This document shows, in pieces, positions 51,664-61,000 of a stretch of DNA of 64,000 nucleotides. The notes under the pieces are model-generated. The model saw only the letters and a list, made by a program, of their open reading frames with translations. It ran no database searches and was not told where the DNA came from. Numbering within the stretch: position 1 is the stretch's first letter; each line of letters begins with the position of its first letter. A program made the translations under genes and the position numbers. This stretch comes from CAZJAH01 sp964544155 (GTDB lineage: Bacteria > Bacteroidota > Ignavibacteria > Kapaibacteriales > UBA2268). Location of the stretch: assembly GCA_964544155.1 (NCBI GenBank), contig CAZJAH010000005.1, positions 49,370 to 113,369 of the forward strand, read 5' to 3'.

Positions 51664-53607
51664 TTATTTATTTACTGTTAATATTTCTGTTATTGTTTTA
51701 CTGCCGGATTTTATCCTGCAGTAATATGTTCCTGAGGATAATCCTGCCACATCAAGAGTCACGGCTCTCAGACCGGCTGACAAGTTCCCGCTGAAACTAA
51801 GGCCTTTGGAATTGCCCAGCACATCGAATATCTCTACCTCAACATAAGCAGGCATACCCATATTAAGATTTAGCGATGCTTCATTAACTGCCGGATTAGG
51901 GAATATACCGTGAACTTTAAATTCATCAGCTAAAGGCTTATCATCTTCTACCCCGACGACAGCGTTGAAATGAGCTATTTGCAGCCACTGCTCTTTTCCG
52001 GCATAGAACTGTTCAGCTCTGATATCCTCGGGGGATAATTCGGGTGCGTGTTTTGTAAACATTTTTAATAATGGTATATCAACCAGGTCTGATGGTATAA
52101 CATCGGGTAAGATCGTTGACCTGTCAATTTCATCGCTTTGTGTTATATTAACAGCTGCCCCCCAGCTTGATTGATTTGTTTTTCTTGTGGCGGCAAATAC
52201 ATCTACATTGTCGAAAGTACTACCATCATAATCTATAAGGTCAACCCATTTTGCCAAAAGTGTCTGGCCGTCTTCACTGATAGCAAGCTGTATTTCATAA
52301 TCACCGGGATTTTGCCTTTGTCCTGTATTTTCATTAGTTACATCGGCATAAACCATAATTGCCGATGTTAAATCAGCGATTTTCCTTATTCCCCATGATC
52401 CGTCCTGATAATAAACTTCACAGAGTTCTTTTTTAATTATTTCCCTTAGTGTACCGGTTGTCTGAATGTGGTTAACAGGCAAAACAAATGAGTAATTTCC
52501 ATCGCCGTATTCGGTAAATCCAATTGTTTCATAAAAGAAAGAAAGCTCTGAAGCTCCCTGTTCCACCGGATAATTATCCAGGACCGACAAGGGAAATACT
52601 TCAAAATCCGACCAGGTTTCGCCTTTATCTGTCGATACAGATACCCCCGGCCTTGCTCCTTCTTCGGCAAAATTCACAAAATTACCAAAAGCAGCGAAAT
52701 ACAAATTTTCGCTTTCTTTATCATATATAAGGTCAACAAGTGAGTTTGCCCTGTGTCTGGTGGTTTCAACCGGATGAAAATTCGCGCTTGACCAGGCGGA
52801 GGGAATTACATATCTATAGTTACCGAGGTCTGTTGACATTATATAAGAAAAATTACTGTTCAACGACAAAACTTCAGGTGTGGGGCTAACCGTAGCCGTT
52901 ATTATTGTTCTTATGCTCTGTGGATTATCCGGTTCAGCAAATGCCGCGATCCTCGAAACTGTGGAATACTCATAATCCTGACCGTTGTGATTGAATGTGT
53001 GGTTGGCCTTTATATTATTAGCGCTCAGCGTTTCTGAATAAATTCCGTTTATAAAACCATACCATACTTCTAATTGTTCATTCACTCTGGGAGATGAATA
53101 AGCTATTGTCAGCTCATCATTGAATTTCGCCGGATATACGCTCGGATACCTTGCTTCATCCAGGTCGTCCAGATCAGCATTATAAGTAATAATGGGTTCC
53201 TGCCATGTTTTTCCCCAATCTGTTGATAATAGGATAAACAGATTGTTTTTTGAATTATCGCCTTCATGATCAGGATTTTTGATATGATCGTAATATCCTC
53301 TTTTCAGATGTACCAAAGTCCCGGTCTGAGTATCATAAGCCAGAGTTTTATTTACACCCAGGTTAAATGATGAATAGGCGTTAGCCAGTGAATCTATTGT
53401 CGTAAATGTTAAAGTCTGTAATTTGGTAACATTTTTATTTTTTTTGCGTATAACATCATAACTGGCAGGGAAGGCTATATCCTCCTGGGTATAGTATTCC
53501 GTTTCGGGATTCCCTGATTTTAACCCGCTTGGATGTTCTTCCGCGGGTAGGGAAATTGTTGTAATTGCTAATATCATAAGCACATAACGGAGTAGATGTT
53601 TACTCAT
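51664..53607 (-). CDS. Secreted sialidase-fold (BNR) protein with T9SS sorting domain
   Basis: A 647-residue secreted protein, starting at the ATG at 53607 (MSKHLLRYVLMILAITTISL) with GGAGGG upstream. Residues ~60-530 have propeller-type repeats with Asp-box-like turns (LSTDWGKTWQEP, VSTDKGETWSDF), the fold of sialidases and related exoglycosidases; I cannot confirm the sialidase catalytic residues. The last ~80 residues form a type IX sorting domain (VHGIFPNPAVNEASLNLNMG ... GLSSGTYYCRIKSG ... ILTVNK), so it should cross the outer membrane by T9SS and be anchored or released. It is encoded between the sigma/anti-sigma pair and the TonB receptor on the same strand. Confidence 0.85.
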   Translation of the reverse strand: MSKHLLRYVLMILAITTISLPAEEHPSGLKSGNPETEYYTQEDIAFPASYDVIRKKNKNVTKLQTLTFTTIDSLANAYSSFNLGVNKTLAYDTQTGTLVHLKRGYYDHIKNPDHEGDNSKNNLFILLSTDWGKTWQEPIITYNADLDDLDEARYPSVYPAKFNDELTIAYSSPRVNEQLEVWYGFINGIYSETLSANNIKANHTFNHNGQDYEYSTVSRIAAFAEPDNPQSIRTIITATVSPTPEVLSLNSNFSYIMSTDLGNYRYVIPSAWSSANFHPVETTRHRANSLVDLIYDKESENLYFAAFGNFVNFAEEGARPGVSVSTDKGETWSDFEVFPLSVLDNYPVEQGASELSFFYETIGFTEYGDGNYSFVLPVNHIQTTGTLREIIKKELCEVYYQDGSWGIRKIADLTSAIMVYADVTNENTGQRQNPGDYEIQLAISEDGQTLLAKWVDLIDYDGSTFDNVDVFAATRKTNQSSWGAAVNITQSDEIDRSTILPDVIPSDLVDIPLLKMFTKHAPELSPEDIRAEQFYAGKEQWLQIAHFNAVVGVEDDKPLADEFKVHGIFPNPAVNEASLNLNMGMPAYVEVEIFDVLGNSKGLSFSGNLSAGLRAVTLDVAGLSSGTYYCRIKSGSKTITEILTVNK

Positions 53608-53728
53608 TATACGGCCCTCCGGCTTTTGTTTAAAAACTGTTAATTTAAAGTTCAAATTCCATCAAACTCAAATATAATAAGTTTTTTGGTTTAATCCAGT
53701 CCGAATATCCCAAAATGTTGTTTCCGTG

Positions 53729-55183
53729 TCAGAAATTTAACTGTATTCCGTAAATCAGCGAAATTGTTGAATTCCAATCGCTCCTTCCGCTTGAAAGCCT
53801 CGGCACTTTAGCCATAAACAGCCTGCCTTCTGCTCCAAAATTCAGATAAAAATTATTCATCAATTCATAATGTCCGGCAAATCGCGTTATTGCGAGGCCA
53901 CCGTCACGCGAGGCGCCTAATCCTAATTTTCCTGAAAATTTCAGATAATCTGTATCCAAAAATACTCTCTCATAAAAAGCCGTCCCCCAAAATATACGGT
54001 TATCTGTCTTCATTATCATCATTGTTTCAATATATTCCGTGGATGACGGATCAAGTTCTTCCAACTGCGAGAAGCTATTCCCGGCAGGCAATTTTACGAC
54101 TGCTTCCTCATTATATTGAAATTCCGTGTATCCGAATTCAAAGCCGTATGATGATACGCGGTCGGGTGTAAAAGCAATACTCTGAGAATAATGCATAATG
54201 TTGCTGCCGTCAGATGTATTTATTCCTCTATGGAATATACTGTTAGCAACTGTTGTTGTGAGCTTAACTTCATAGAACTCATTCATCATCAGCGTGGAGC
54301 CATATCCCGTTAATGCCGGTTCTATACCTGCGGAAAGAGCAGATGTTTTCTGCAGGGCATGGGCATTGCCTCCATCTGCCGGCGGGTTAAAAGCTGCCGG
54401 GCTGCCAATCCGGACGGAACCCTTTTTTTCGGGTGAAATTTCCGTTATGGCATCCGCCGCTGCTATGTCATTATCTGATAGCTTTGCTTCTTTATTGACT
54501 TTATTAATCACATATGCCTTTTGATGGCCGGAATTTGTTTCTGTTATTTGATCCGGGAGAATAGCCCGTGCAATATCATTTGCGACAGGAAGCTGTCTGT
54601 TTTGATTGCTTACTTTCCCGGCGGTTTCAAGACTTTCTAAAGTGTTTACGTCATTATTCACTAAAGAATTAGCTTTATTGTTTGCTATTGTATTTGCTTC
54701 GTTATTTGCTATTTCACTGGTTTCTGTAACAGATTCTGCGTAAACAGATTGCTCGTTAAAAATGTTATTATCTTCGGTGTTATCAGAATTAAGAGCTGCC
54801 GAACCGTTACCTGAGCTTATATAATCATTCTGATCATAAATATTATAAGCCGTGAAAAGAAGCAGCAGACTCACAGCCAGCGCGAGAGCGGGCCTTCTTA
54901 TCCCGGCAGCCCGTGATTTAGAAGCGCGTTGCTTTAGGGGTGCGGCTTTAGCCTGAGCCTGGCTCATTATTCTCATAAGCACCAGATCCTCTGTCTTCCT
55001 GACGATTTCATCGGAAGGATTAATTGACTGAGCATCTTCTTTAGCAGCCAGATGTATATCAAGCGACGAATCGAAAACTTCCCTTGCTTCCGCGTCTTCG
55101 TTTAGAAGCCGGCGGAGCCTGAGGTCGCCCTCATGGGAGAGTTCTCCGTCAATATACTTCGATATCAGCTGTTCAAGATTCAT
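53729..55183 (-). CDS. Anti-sigma factor fused to an outer-membrane-barrel-like domain
   Basis: A 484-residue protein. Residues 1-75 resemble the cytoplasmic domain of anti-sigma factors of the FCB group (MNLEQLISKYIDGELS), without the HxxxCxxC zinc site. A single membrane helix spans ~98-115. The periplasmic part begins with a long Asn/Ser/Ala/Glu-rich linker (~120-280), then beta-strand-rich residues ~285-484 (YGFEFGYTEF, FWGTAFYERVFL, LKFSGKLGLGASRDG, LNFGAEGRLFM) ending in LIYGIQLNF, a terminal Phe motif typical of outer-membrane barrels. It overlaps the sigma gene by 11 bases and has AGGGAACTAA before its ATG. A one-polypeptide link between outer membrane and sigma control is inferred. 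Confidence 0.75.
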   Translation of the reverse strand: MNLEQLISKYIDGELSHEGDLRLRRLLNEDAEAREVFDSSLDIHLAAKEDAQSINPSDEIVRKTEDLVLMRIMSQAQAKAAPLKQRASKSRAAGIRRPALALAVSLLLLFTAYNIYDQNDYISSGNGSAALNSDNTEDNNIFNEQSVYAESVTETSEIANNEANTIANNKANSLVNNDVNTLESLETAGKVSNQNRQLPVANDIARAILPDQITETNSGHQKAYVINKVNKEAKLSDNDIAAADAITEISPEKKGSVRIGSPAAFNPPADGGNAHALQKTSALSAGIEPALTGYGSTLMMNEFYEVKLTTTVANSIFHRGINTSDGSNIMHYSQSIAFTPDRVSSYGFEFGYTEFQYNEEAVVKLPAGNSFSQLEELDPSSTEYIETMMIMKTDNRIFWGTAFYERVFLDTDYLKFSGKLGLGASRDGGLAITRFAGHYELMNNFYLNFGAEGRLFMAKVPRLSSGRSDWNSTISLIYGIQLNF

Positions 55184-55736
55184 TTAGTTCCCTGACCAAT
55201 GGTTTTAAAAGTTTTCTTAACAAAATACGGGCTCTGTGAACTCTTACTTTCGCTAATGAAAGATCTATTCCGAGAATATCCGCTATTTCCTGGTAGCTGC
55301 ATTCTTCGTATTCTCTTAAAAGAAAAGATTCTCTCAGAGCGACCGGAAGCATTTCGATGGCTTTTTGCAGGTGGTCTTTAACACCTACGTCAGATTGCTG
55401 TGCCGACATACTGCCATGAAAGACTTCATCAAATGATTCATACTCTTTCTTTGAGCGTATGATATTCAGGCAGGTATGCCTTGCTATCGTAAACAGCCAG
55501 GCCGCGAAATTTGTACCACGGAATTTTGTACTGTTCTCATATACTTTGATGAAGGTCTCCTGGAAAGCGTCTTCAGCCAGTTCTTTATCTCCGAGCATCC
55601 TCAGGCAAAACCTGAAGATCTTCTGTTTGTATTTGGAGTAAAGAAGCCGAAAAGCTTCTGCCGAACCCTTTTTAAAGGATTCTATGGCCTGTAGCAGCTC
55701 TTCTTCATTGTTAATATGGTTCCTGCTCGATAACAT
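55173..55736 (-). CDS. ECF-type RNA polymerase sigma factor
   Basis: A 187-residue sigma-70-family factor. Region 2 (~30-100) has RMLGDKELAEDAFQETFIKV and FRGTNFAAWLFTIARHTCLN for -10 recognition and DNA melting. Region 4 (~125-175) has the helix-turn-helix LLREYEECSYQEIADILGID followed by LSLAKVRVHRAR for the -35 element. Lacking regions 1 and 3, it belongs to the extracytoplasmic-function class. It is translationally coupled to the anti-sigma gene, so it should be held inactive until an envelope signal arrives. The T9SS cargo, TonB receptor and giant-protein genes downstream on the same strand are its likely targets. Confidence 0.93.
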   Translation of the reverse strand: MLSSRNHINNEEELLQAIESFKKGSAEAFRLLYSKYKQKIFRFCLRMLGDKELAEDAFQETFIKVYENSTKFRGTNFAAWLFTIARHTCLNIIRSKKEYESFDEVFHGSMSAQQSDVGVKDHLQKAIEMLPVALRESFLLREYEECSYQEIADILGIDLSLAKVRVHRARILLRKLLKPLVRELNES

Positions 55737-55899
55737 TTTCTTTCTTGTATACCCGTTTTACTAATTCAAACACCCAGCCCGAATAAAAAGTTACAATCAG
55801 GGGTTAATTTCAAGTTTAAGATTTAATTAGAATTTTAGCGCGATCATTAAAATACGGAATTTATCTGATAATACGTAAGTCTTTGAAAATTTAACAAAT

Positions 55900-55925
55900 A
55901 AGCCGGCTCAATTATGAACCGGCTT
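55900..55925 (-). terminator. Intrinsic terminator of the OmpA-family gene
   Basis: On the minus strand AAGCCGG (55925-55919) pairs with CCGGCTT (55906-55900), with three further pairs after one mismatch, followed by the T-rich ATTTGTTAAATTTT. It lies 23 bases after the stop codon at 55948. Confidence 0.8.
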
Positions 55926-55947
55926 TAATAATATGTTAAGGCTATTT

Positions 55948-58077
55948 TTAATTCTCTACCGGAGTTTCCACCACAATTTTAACTGTTCTGCTATAGTTCC
56001 TGCCTTCCGGAAGATCATTATTATATAGCAGGGTTTCACTGCCGACGGGTTCCATTATCAGGTTATCAGCGGGAACTCTGAGTATTTTCTGAACTTCGGT
56101 GATCCTTTTCATCGCAAGTTCTTTATTATAATCATCAGCGCCCGTTCTGTCTGTGAATCCTGAGATGATCACTTTAGAATCAGGCTGAATAGTTTTACTT
56201 ATCTGCTCCAGGATTGTTTTATGCCTGTCGCTGATTTCCGCTTTATCATAATCGAAAAGGATAAGCGAATACCTGTCTATCCTTCTATCCTCTTTCATCT
56301 CGGTTCTTTTCTTGCGAATGGTAAGCTGCTCGATTTTCAGTGTATCATAATCTGCGGCGCTTTCACCGAAGTTATCATTCACAGCCATCTTGACTACAAC
56401 CGGAGCATCCATTTCGGGAACAGGCTTTTCATCTATATGCCATTTTTGAATGCCAGGTTCGCCCTTGCCCGATTCAGTCCTTATAAAAACATCATTTTGC
56501 ATTATATCCATGTTCCAGGATTCAATCCCTGCCGTTGATTGTATTTCAGGGTCTATCTCTACCACAGGAGGATTGGCTTTTACTTCTATCATGTCCATAT
56601 CAACAGGCTTAAGAATTTCGAAGTTTTCAGTATGTATTTCGGCTCTCTGGTTTTCTTTCTGGCCGTCCACATACTGAATGTTGCCCGGATTTTCAGGCAG
56701 GTTCCTTGCTTCGGTTAGTATTCTGCCGGGCTCAATATCCCAAATATCTACAAGATAGCTTTTCACGGCTTCGGCTCTGGCACGGGAAAGCTTAAGGCTG
56801 TTTTTTTCAATTCCTGCATCGCGGTTGCAGCCGACAACCGTTATCCGGGAGCCGGGATTTTCTCTCATTCTGGCGCCAACTATATTCAGCATGTGCTCAT
56901 ACAGGTCCATTACATTCCATGGTAAATCCACTAGAGTAAAATCGGCAACTTCCCTTTCATTCAAGAGATTTTGTGATGTTCGGCTAAGGTTTGAGCTTCC
57001 TTCCGGGAAAAATACATACGGCAGCAAAGGGAACTGCTCATCGGTTTCAAATTCCTCGATTACCAGCCGGGGATTATCTCTTCTTTTTCCATCAGCAGAT
57101 ATTCCGGTTGTTTCTATTTCAATATCGAGCAAGCTTTTATCGGGAACCAGCTTTTCATATAATTCGGAAATTAATGTGGTTTCGAAAATATGGTTTTCAT
57201 CTTTGATTTTTTCTGTTTTTACTGTCCTGTCTATAAGTGTAACTTCAGATTCTGCCCGATCCTTAACGGGAGTTATTGTAGTATCCCTTAGCAGAACCGT
57301 ATCCCTGATTACTTCCCTTTCGGGAGCTCCGAAAGGCACTCTAATCGACGCTCCAAAAGTGAGCGGATGCACCTTCCAGGCCACCGATGACAGATCAGTA
57401 AAAGCCAGATTGTAAGTAATCTCCGGTACCAGATATGTATGCTCGGCAATAGGAAGCTTATAGCCTATGCCGACATTTCCGAAAAACTGTATGTCATTTC
57501 GATCAGGTATATCAGTATCGTAAGTTTCATTATTCAGTAATGTACCGTTGGGGAATGTATAATTTTCCGGCCTTATCAATTCTTCATAATGATCGACCGT
57601 ACCGTTAAGAATATATCCGAGATTAAGCCCGGCGCTGAGCAGCAATCCTTTATATACCCTGTATTCGATTTCCGGCCTGAATTCCAGCATACCGATGGAA
57701 GCATTAATATTATGCTCGGTTTCGGCATCAGTAATATCTATTGTGTTAAAGGGTGGTTCTGTTTCGCGCAGTTCTTTATTGCCTATAATATCATCCTCGA
57801 GCATATCTCCGTTCAATGAGTGATATCCTACTCTAAAAAGCAATGATATATTATCCTTAACAGGATATTCAAATAAGCCGCCTAAATTAAATCCCGTGCC
57901 GCTGCCGCCTGTGTATTCGGCGCAGCATGAAGGAATGCCCGGCAGTTCCGGAAAGGATGCCGTATGTGTATTATAATTAAAACCGCCGTACAGCCCCAGA
58001 TAAAAATCCGGAACCGTGTCATTCTGCGCGTACATTGGAATCGATATAAAAATCAACAAGAGTAATATCTTTTTCAT
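55948..58077 (-). CDS. OmpA-family protein with two OmpA-like domains
   Basis: A 709-residue outer-membrane protein with signal MKKILLLLIFISIPMYAQ. Residues ~20-265 look like an eight-stranded barrel (DFYLGLYGGFNYNTH, then LTFGASIRVPFG). A linker rich in Arg/Asp/Thr follows. A first OmpA-like domain (~375-490; FPEGSSNLS, then ITVVGCNRDAGIEKNSLKLS and ARAEAVKSYLVDIWDIEPGR) has a degenerate peptidoglycan site. A spacer with a beta-sandwich leads to a second, more standard OmpA domain (~600-705; LFDYDKAEISDRHKTIL, and ISGFTDRTGADDYNKELAMKR). The protein likely ties the outer membrane to peptidoglycan at two points. It is downstream of the giant glycine-rich gene by ten bases and should be co-transcribed with it. 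Confidence 0.88.
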   Translation of the reverse strand: MKKILLLLIFISIPMYAQNDTVPDFYLGLYGGFNYNTHTASFPELPGIPSCCAEYTGGSGTGFNLGGLFEYPVKDNISLLFRVGYHSLNGDMLEDDIIGNKELRETEPPFNTIDITDAETEHNINASIGMLEFRPEIEYRVYKGLLLSAGLNLGYILNGTVDHYEELIRPENYTFPNGTLLNNETYDTDIPDRNDIQFFGNVGIGYKLPIAEHTYLVPEITYNLAFTDLSSVAWKVHPLTFGASIRVPFGAPEREVIRDTVLLRDTTITPVKDRAESEVTLIDRTVKTEKIKDENHIFETTLISELYEKLVPDKSLLDIEIETTGISADGKRRDNPRLVIEEFETDEQFPLLPYVFFPEGSSNLSRTSQNLLNEREVADFTLVDLPWNVMDLYEHMLNIVGARMRENPGSRITVVGCNRDAGIEKNSLKLSRARAEAVKSYLVDIWDIEPGRILTEARNLPENPGNIQYVDGQKENQRAEIHTENFEILKPVDMDMIEVKANPPVVEIDPEIQSTAGIESWNMDIMQNDVFIRTESGKGEPGIQKWHIDEKPVPEMDAPVVVKMAVNDNFGESAADYDTLKIEQLTIRKKRTEMKEDRRIDRYSLILFDYDKAEISDRHKTILEQISKTIQPDSKVIISGFTDRTGADDYNKELAMKRITEVQKILRVPADNLIMEPVGSETLLYNNDLPEGRNYSRTVKIVVETPVEN

Positions 58078-58087
58078 TCCCGGAGCC

Positions 58088-61000
58088 TTATTTTATTATT
58101 ACTAATTTCTTTGTTACTGATCTCATGGGCGTTTGCAGGCGCATGAAGTATATACCTGAAGACAACCCGCTAATATCGAGGCCGAAGTCATAAGTTTTAT
58201 CACCGCCTTTAGCCCTTGAGAATTCCTTCCTCCAGACTTCTTCGCCGCCGGCATTATATATTGATAAGACATGGCTGCCCGCTTCAATCACCGATACCTG
58301 TGCCTCTGCGGTATTCCCCGCGGGATTCGGTTCTATACTCAGAATTATCCCTCCCGGATTGAACTCAAGAAGCCTCGGCCCTCCCCTTTCGCATATATTT
58401 ATTGTAAGAGAACCTGACTGCATGGCCACTTCTGAAACGGGCTCGCTGGTAGTTATATCTGTTGACTGTATGTCAATTAAGAGGTCAGTGCTTTGAGAAT
58501 TACCGAGCATAGTGTATCCCTGCAGGTATCCAAGCAGGGTATCCGCACGGGTAATCAGCCTGTCGGAAGCGGATACAGTTATCAGCCTGTCATCAAGATC
58601 AGCCTGATTAGCAATTATTTCCATATTCGATTCATCAGTTGGATAGAAAATGCTCCTGTTGAAAAGAATTTCCATCGCGTTGATCGATACCCTGACAGAA
58701 TCCTTTTCACCGTCAGTGATCTTCGCGTAAATAGGTATCCTGTAATTATCAATATCCGGATCAGCGGTAAGTTCCGGCATCCATATCATTAAACTGAGGG
58801 CGGGGGTGCCATTGCCTTCAAGTTGTATTCGTACTTCTCCGGGGCATTCGTTATTTACTCCCTTAACGCTTAATTCAACCACTATCTCATCAGTATAGCT
58901 TGTTACATCTGATGGAGTAAAGTCAACATCTATTTCCGTAGTTTCTCCGGGAATTAGTATCAGCCCTGGAGATGGTGAACCGGTCATATCAAATTCCGGC
59001 AGTGCCGGCCCGGTTACTGAGATTATTTCAATATTCCAGTCGCCAGTATTTTCCAGAACTATGGTGCCGCTTTCGGTTACTGACACAATTACATCGCCAA
59101 AATCAAATGGATTAGGCGCGGCCAAAATGCCCGTGCTTCTTTCACCGCTTAGGGCGATTGTGGTATCCCTGGCTTCACCGTTTATATATAACGGAATTGT
59201 GATATAGGCTTCCTTAAAGCCGTCAGTTGATGACCTTGGATCAAATACTACCCGCATTCGCCTTTCAGTTCCGGGAGATACAGTATCAGGCGCGATAACC
59301 GGATCAAGTTCCTCAAGGCTGAAAAGAGTGCCGTCCTGGCCTGCAATACTTAAGACTCCGGTAATGACAAAAGGCGCCTCTGAATTATTTTCTACGGAAA
59401 ATTCAAGCGTATCGGTATCGCAGGATGATATCAGCCCGAAATTAAGCGAATCCGGTATTGTGATCTCCGAGCTGACGGCATTCCACCTTGCTGCCTGTAT
59501 AAAGGATAGAGTATCCCGGCAGGCCGGATCTGTCAATGAGCTTATATATAGATTGTAATCAACCGTGTAATTACCCGGTTCATCAGGAGTAAGGCTTACA
59601 TCCATTGTTAAACTACCGCCGTTGCCGGGCAAAATACCGCTTGGGGGAGTAAAACTGAGCGCTCCGAAATCAAGCATGCCTTCAAGCTGCCTGTCGAGCT
59701 GTCCGTTATTAATAATCGTAAAGCTGTCTTCTACTGTAAATCCGACCGGAACATCTCCAAAATCAATGTCCGCGGGGTTTAGCTCTATATCAAGTATATC
59801 AACTTCGCCGGCTAAATCAACTTGGATCTGATCATCCGGCGCCTGCGCGTCAGTACTTATTTCGAGCATGGCTTCTTTAATCCCGGCAGGCCCCTGCGAT
59901 GCATCGAATGAAATATAGAGAGTTAAAGTATCCCCGGGAGTTAAAAGAACATTATTTGTGATCTCAGGCTCATAGCTGAAATTTATATCATTCAATCCGC
60001 TGATCTGAGCGCCTGTAATTACTAGGTCATCCGTGGCGTTTGCCATATTCGCTATCTTTAAAGTATCGGTTATGTATTCGCAATCTGCTCTTAATCCGAA
60101 GTCAAATTCGAAGTCCGAAACATATATCCTCGATGATACCGCGCTTCCGGTAAGCTGTATGCTAAGGTCGATTGGACAGGCGATAATTGAACTAAGCTCC
60201 AGCATTGTCGTATCACCTTCGCTCTCTGTTGGCGGACTGTAACTGACAGTTACCGTTACAGCCTCGCCCGGATAAAGTGTATCAGGCAGCGCCGGAACAA
60301 TATCATCTATGCTGAAAGGAGGATCGAGAGGCGGGATACCTTGCAGAAAGATTTCGGCAGTGCCTGTATTCGTGATAAGGTAATCCTCTGTGTAAATGCC
60401 GCCGGCTTTCCGTTCGCCGAAACCGGGATCGCCTGAAGTCAAACTTAGACCGCTATGGATTACATCAGCGTAAACCAGCAATGTATCCGCTTTTTCAGGA
60501 CATTCCTCGATATTCACGTAAACAGTATCGTAAAATCTTGTTTGATTGGGATTAAATACTCCGGCCTGGTATTTTATTATATAAGATGTTGAGTCAGCCC
60601 CGGTGAAATCATCTTCACTTAGGCTAAAGCCGGTTCCCCCGGTCAAACCCTGATAAAGGCGCGGACTGCTAATGGTTATGCCGTCACCTGATTCAGGCAC
60701 GACTATAAAGTATGTCGAATCGGCGCTTTCGGCGCAAATCTCGCCGAGGTAAATTCCGTCTGTTTCTGTTTTACCGGTGGGATTGCCTTCCGCGTCATAG
60801 ATAGCAACATTTTCATCCCTTATAAAAATGCTGACCGGTATCCGGCAGTCAGGCAGCGCGTCTGAAAATGCAACGATCAGTGTATCGTAAACCCAGCCGC
60901 TTGTTCCGGCCTGGTATTCGTATTCAATTTCAATACTCAGGCTGTCATCCGGGTTGAGAGTTTGGTTTGCCGTGGGGTCAGTAATGCTGAATCCCGCTGT

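Noticed and set aside
56825..57415. Long plus-strand reading frame of 196 residues inside the OmpA-family gene
   Set aside because: It is antisense to a clear OmpA-family protein, is Ser/Val-rich as expected from a mirrored reading frame, and has no domain or ribosome binding site.
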